From positions 1 to 8,868 of the forward strand of contig JAOUMF010000046.1 of the NCBI GenBank assembly GCA_029881615.1: 8,868 nucleotides of DNA. The letters run 5' to 3'. The notes under the pieces are model-generated. The model saw only the letters and a program-made list of their open reading frames with translations, did no database searches and was not told the DNA's origin. Position numbers and translations under genes: made by a program. The stretch comes from Alphaproteobacteria bacterium. Lineage in GTDB: Bacteria > Pseudomonadota > Alphaproteobacteria > UBA8366 > JADFVY01. Of this stretch, positions 6,312-8,868 are shown piece after piece. Positions within the stretch are counted from its first letter, which is position 1. Every line of letters starts with the position of its first letter.

Positions 6312-7199
6312 ATGGTTGAACCCGGTACGCCACCGGTCATCGGGGTGATCGGCGGCAGCGGCATTTACGACATGGACGGGCTTGAAAAAGTCGAATGGCG
6401 TAATGTCGAAAGCCCCTACGGCGCGCCGTCCGATGAATTGATGTTCGCCGAGTTCCAGGGCCAGCGGATGGTTTTCCTGCCCCGCCATGGACGCGGCCAT
6501 CGTATCCCGCCGTCGGAAATTAATTACCGTGCCAATATCGATGCGCTGAAGCGCAGCGGCGTCACCGAAATTTTGTCGCTTTCCGCGGTTGGTTCCCTGC
6601 GCGAGGATTTGCCGCCGGGCACCTTTGTGATCGTCGATCAGTTTATCGATCGCAGTTTCGCGCGGGTCAAATCCTTCTTCGAAACCGGTATGGTCGGCCA
6701 TGTATCGATGGCCGACCCCGTATGCAGCAGACTCGCCGGGCATGTTGAGGCAGCTACCGCGGCCGCCGGCATCACGGCCGTCAGGGGCGGAACTTATTTG
6801 GTCATGGAAGGGCCTCAGTTCTCGTCACGGGCGGAATCCGAACTATATCGCAGTTGGGGTTGCGACGTTATCGGCATGACCAACATGCCGGAGGCCAAAT
6901 TGGCCCGCGAAGCTGAAATCTGTTACGCGAGTGTCGCCATGGTTACGGATTACGATTGTTGGCACCCGCATCATGACGACGTTACCGTCGATGCGGTCAT
7001 CAAGGTGCTGCTGGAAAATGCCGAAAAGGGCCGCGCGCTGGTACGCCACGCGTCGCCGTTGCTTGCCGGTCGGTCGACGAGTTGCGGCGCCGGATGCCAT
7101 CGGGCGCTGGATTCCGCGCTCATTACCGCGCCAGATGCGCGAGATCCCGCGGTTCTGGCGAAACTTGACGCGGTCGCAGGTCGGGTGCTGAATGGATGA
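6312..7199 (+). CDS. mtnP: S-methyl-5'-thioadenosine phosphorylase
   Basis: The 295-residue cytoplasmic enzyme splits methylthioadenosine with phosphate into adenine and 5-methylthioribose-1-phosphate, the entry to methionine and adenine salvage. MTAP signatures are GVIGGSGIY (11-19, phosphate loop), LPRHGRGHRIPPSEINYR (56-73), SAVGSL (91-96), MEGPQFSSRAES (165-176, with the methionine next to the ribose), GMTNMPEA (188-195) and TDYDCW (212-217). The TDYDCW aspartates distinguish adenine-accepting members from guanosine/inosine phosphorylases. The start at 6312 is chosen because GAGGAGG (6300-6306) lies five bases before it. An in-frame ATG at 6291 would add seven residues and place that site inside the gene. 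The next gene overlaps it by eight bases. Specificity for methylthioadenosine over other purine nucleosides is inferred from motifs. Confidence 0.95.
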   Translation: MVEPGTPPVIGVIGGSGIYDMDGLEKVEWRNVESPYGAPSDELMFAEFQGQRMVFLPRHGRGHRIPPSEINYRANIDALKRSGVTEILSLSAVGSLREDLPPGTFVIVDQFIDRSFARVKSFFETGMVGHVSMADPVCSRLAGHVEAATAAAGITAVRGGTYLVMEGPQFSSRAESELYRSWGCDVIGMTNMPEAKLAREAEICYASVAMVTDYDCWHPHHDDVTVDAVIKVLLENAEKGRALVRHASPLLAGRSTSCGAGCHRALDSALITAPDARDPAVLAKLDAVAGRVLNG

Positions 7200-8073
7200 T
7201 CTTGCTGAAAGCGCGATAGATACCGCGTCGGCCATCGCCGGGGTGGACCATTGTATTGTCGGTGTGTCCGACCTGGAAGCGGCCCGCGCCGCCTATGAGG
7301 CAATGGGTTTCACCATGACGCCGCGCGGTCGGCATATTGGCTGGTCGACGGCCAATTACTGTATCATGTTCGAGCGGGACTATATCGAACTGCTGGGTAT
7401 CGTTGAACCCGAAGGATACAGCGCCGGCCTTGACGAAATTCTCGCCAGCCGGGGCGAAGGCCTTTTGAAGCTGGCGTTTCGTAGCGAAGATGCGGCCCGC
7501 ACCCATGAATTTTTCGATAGCCGTGGGCTAATCGACGAACCTGTGAAGGAACTGGCGCGCGAGCTGGAGGCACCCGGGGGAACGGTGCTGCCCGAATTCA
7601 GACTTGTGCATCCCCGGACCGAGGCGACGCCCGGTCTCGCAAGTTTCATCTGCCAGCATCTGACGCCGGCGATGGTCTGGCGGCCCGAATGGTGTAAACA
7701 CCGCAACACCGCCATCGGCGTGCGGTCTTACGGGATACTCGCGGATGATCCTTCGGCATTGGCCGAGGGCTGGGTCCGTATTTTCGGGGCCGGCGCGGTA
7801 AGGCGGGATGGCGGCCGGCTGTCCGTGGAGACCGGAACGGCGCGGCTGGATTTTCTTTCCCGCGAAGAGTTGGCGGCTGCTTTTTGCTGTGTGGAATTTT
7901 CCAATCTGAAAGATGGCGATATCCTGGGCATGACGGTCGGCGTAACCGATCTCGTCGAGGTGGCGGTATGCTGCGCCGAAGCCGGGGTTGCATGCATCCG
8001 GACCGACGAAGGCCTGACCGTCCTGCCCGAGAGTGCCTGCGGACTCGCGATTTCTTTCGTTCAGGAAGCCTGA
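7192..8073 (+). CDS. VOC-superfamily (glyoxalase-like) protein, substrate unknown
   Basis: The 293-residue protein appears to contain two VOC-type halves. The N-terminal half (about 16-70) reads IAGVDHCIVGVSDLEAARAA, then MGFTMTPRGRHIGWSTANYC and YIELLG, a pattern typical of the Glyoxalase_3-like group. H20 and E66 are plausible metal ligands. The second half (about 165-292) has HRNTA (170-174) and ILGMTVGVTDL...GLAISF, but the glutamate usually ending this strand is missing, so its metal site may be altered. Family members include dioxygenases, isomerases and lyases, and nothing here decides among them. The ATG lies inside mtnP, overlapping by eight bases, so expression is probably coupled to it. 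The stop directly abuts the stop of the convergent gene. No strong ribosome binding site is visible. Confidence 0.87.
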   Translation: MDDLAESAIDTASAIAGVDHCIVGVSDLEAARAAYEAMGFTMTPRGRHIGWSTANYCIMFERDYIELLGIVEPEGYSAGLDEILASRGEGLLKLAFRSEDAARTHEFFDSRGLIDEPVKELARELEAPGGTVLPEFRLVHPRTEATPGLASFICQHLTPAMVWRPEWCKHRNTAIGVRSYGILADDPSALAEGWVRIFGAGAVRRDGGRLSVETGTARLDFLSREELAAAFCCVEFSNLKDGDILGMTVGVTDLVEVAVCCAEAGVACIRTDEGLTVLPESACGLAISFVQEA

Positions 8074-8742
8074 CTATCCGACGTTTTTGGCCAGGAATTC
8101 CATCGTCCGCTGCCGTGCCGTGGCGGCTGAACCCGCGTCATAGCTACCCCGGTGATCGCAGCTGAAGCCGTGTCCCGCGCCTTCATAGAGATGAATCGGG
8201 ATATCAGGCTGCGCCGCCCTGATCGCCTCGACTGCCTCCATTGGGATGCTGCCGTCCTCGCTGCCGAAATGCATCAGCGCCGGGCATTTGGCCGACTCGT
8301 TCCTGAAATCGTTGATCTGGCCGCCGTAATAGCAGATCGCGGCGCTGACGCCGTCCAGCCGCGTCGCCGCTAGCCAGGCCAGCGACCCGCCCCAGCAATA
8401 GCCTGTAACCCCGACCTTCAGGCCGGATAGCGCGCCTATCGCGGCCTGGATATCGAGAAGCGGATTGTCCCAATCCATCCTCCCTTTCAGTTCGCGCCCG
8501 CGCGCTATGCTGTCGGGGTCGTAGCCAAGATCCACATTGCGCTCGATCCTGTCGAACATGGCCGGTGCGATTACCTTGTATCCGTCCGCCGCAAAGCCGT
8601 CGGCCACGGCGCGGATATGGGAATTGACGCCGAAAATTTCCTGAATGACGACGATGCCACCGCGCGCCGCGCCCTCGGGCTCCGCCACATAAGCCGCTAA
8701 TTCGTGGCCGTCAGAGGCCTTAAGCTGGATTATGTCACCCAT
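8074..8742 (-). CDS. Dienelactone hydrolase family protein
   Basis: This 222-residue alpha/beta hydrolase has the dienelactone hydrolase triad. The nucleophile is C116 in GYCWGG (114-119), the acid is D163 in FGSEDGSIP (159-167), and the histidine is H191 in GAGHGFSC (188-195). The conserved IQEIFGVN (33-40) supplies the glutamate (E35) that activates the cysteine in this family. Classical members open dienelactone in chlorocatechol breakdown. Many chromosomal copies have no known substrate, and no aromatic-degradation genes lie nearby, so the substrate is unassigned. GAGAGG (8754-8749) lies six bases before the ATG. The gene follows ychF after 35 bases on the same strand and is probably transcribed with it. 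No signal peptide is seen, so it is likely cytoplasmic. Confidence 0.93.
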   Translation of the reverse strand: MGDIIQLKASDGHELAAYVAEPEGAARGGIVVIQEIFGVNSHIRAVADGFAADGYKVIAPAMFDRIERNVDLGYDPDSIARGRELKGRMDWDNPLLDIQAAIGALSGLKVGVTGYCWGGSLAWLAATRLDGVSAAICYYGGQINDFRNESAKCPALMHFGSEDGSIPMEAVEAIRAAQPDIPIHLYEGAGHGFSCDHRGSYDAGSAATARQRTMEFLAKNVG

Positions 8743-8777
8743 TTTTTTCCTCTCTGTTCACCGCCGGTCAAAATCTA

Positions 8778-8868
8778 TTACACATTGAACCGGAAATGGA
8801 ATATGTCGCCATCTTTCGAGACATATTCCTTGCCCTCCAGACGCATTTTTCCCGCATCCTTGGCGCCT
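8778..8868 (-). CDS. ychF: Redox-regulated GTPase/ATPase YchF (Obg-like), C-terminal fragment
   Basis: Only the last 30 codons lie inside the window; the gene begins beyond the right edge. The tail reads GAKDAGKMRLEGKEY and then VSKDGDIFHFRFNV before TAA at 8780-8778. This closely matches the very conserved YchF/OLA1 terminus (AGKxRLEGKxYxVxDGDVxHFRFNV-type), which belongs to the TGS domain. YchF is a universal Obg-like P-loop NTPase that binds ribosomes and prefers ATP. The GTPase head cannot be seen here. It is followed after 35 bases by the dienelactone hydrolase gene on the same strand. Confidence 0.92.
   Translation of the reverse strand, partial: GAKDAGKMRLEGKEYVSKDGDIFHFRFNV

Noticed and set aside
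1..8868. A mobile element, defence system, secretion cluster or CRISPR array
   Set aside because: All intervals are filled by recognisable housekeeping genes or short gaps. No transposase, integrase, long repeats, tRNA edge or compositional break is visible.

Overview
This is an ordinary-looking core segment of a GC-rich alphaproteobacterial chromosome, most like the Rhodospirillales group. Three things suggest that placement: a three-gene cytochrome bc1 operon with a twin-arginine Rieske subunit and a separate cytochrome c1, a CCA-adding enzyme with the alphaproteobacterial PQPWM-type N-terminus, and a small two-helix membrane protein resembling the DUF6111 family. The placement is inferred from protein resemblance only. 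I see no tRNA, rRNA, CRISPR array, insertion sequence or phage gene, and no convincing new system. The coding is dense and the longest gap without a gene is 177 bases.

Layout. (1) Bases 1-2047, plus strand: the 3' part of a Nudix CoA-pyrophosphatase-type gene, then a small membrane protein that overlaps it by four bases, then the CCA tRNA nucleotidyltransferase. (2) Bases 2074-3400, minus strand: trmL (tRNA wobble 2'-O-methyltransferase) followed by hemF (oxygen-dependent coproporphyrinogen III oxidase), overlapping by eight bases. A short hairpin lies where hemF and the CCA enzyme gene converge. (3) Bases 3401-3577: a divergent control region between trmL and the bc1 operon. It holds a perfect TATAAT on the minus strand, a stem-loop at the predicted 5' end of the trmL message, and a 13-base perfect palindrome. 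(4) Bases 3578-6168, plus strand: petA-petB-petC (Rieske protein, cytochrome b, cytochrome c1), closed by a strong terminator at 6195. (5) Bases 6312-8073, plus strand: mtnP (methylthioadenosine phosphorylase), overlapped by eight bases by a VOC/glyoxalase-like protein of unknown substrate. (6) Bases 8074-8868, minus strand: a dienelactone-hydrolase-family protein 35 bases downstream of the C-terminal end of the GTPase gene ychF, which runs off the window.

How the genes fit together. The bc1 complex passes electrons from quinol to cytochrome c and needs heme b and heme c. The divergent hemF supplies an oxygen-requiring step of heme synthesis, so trmL-hemF and petABC may share regulation through the region between them. 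MtnP recycles the methylthioadenosine left by polyamine and homoserine-lactone synthesis. The coupled VOC protein may act in the same context, but nothing in the sequence names its substrate. TrmL and the CCA enzyme are both tRNA maturation enzymes and sit on opposite sides of the 2074 convergence.
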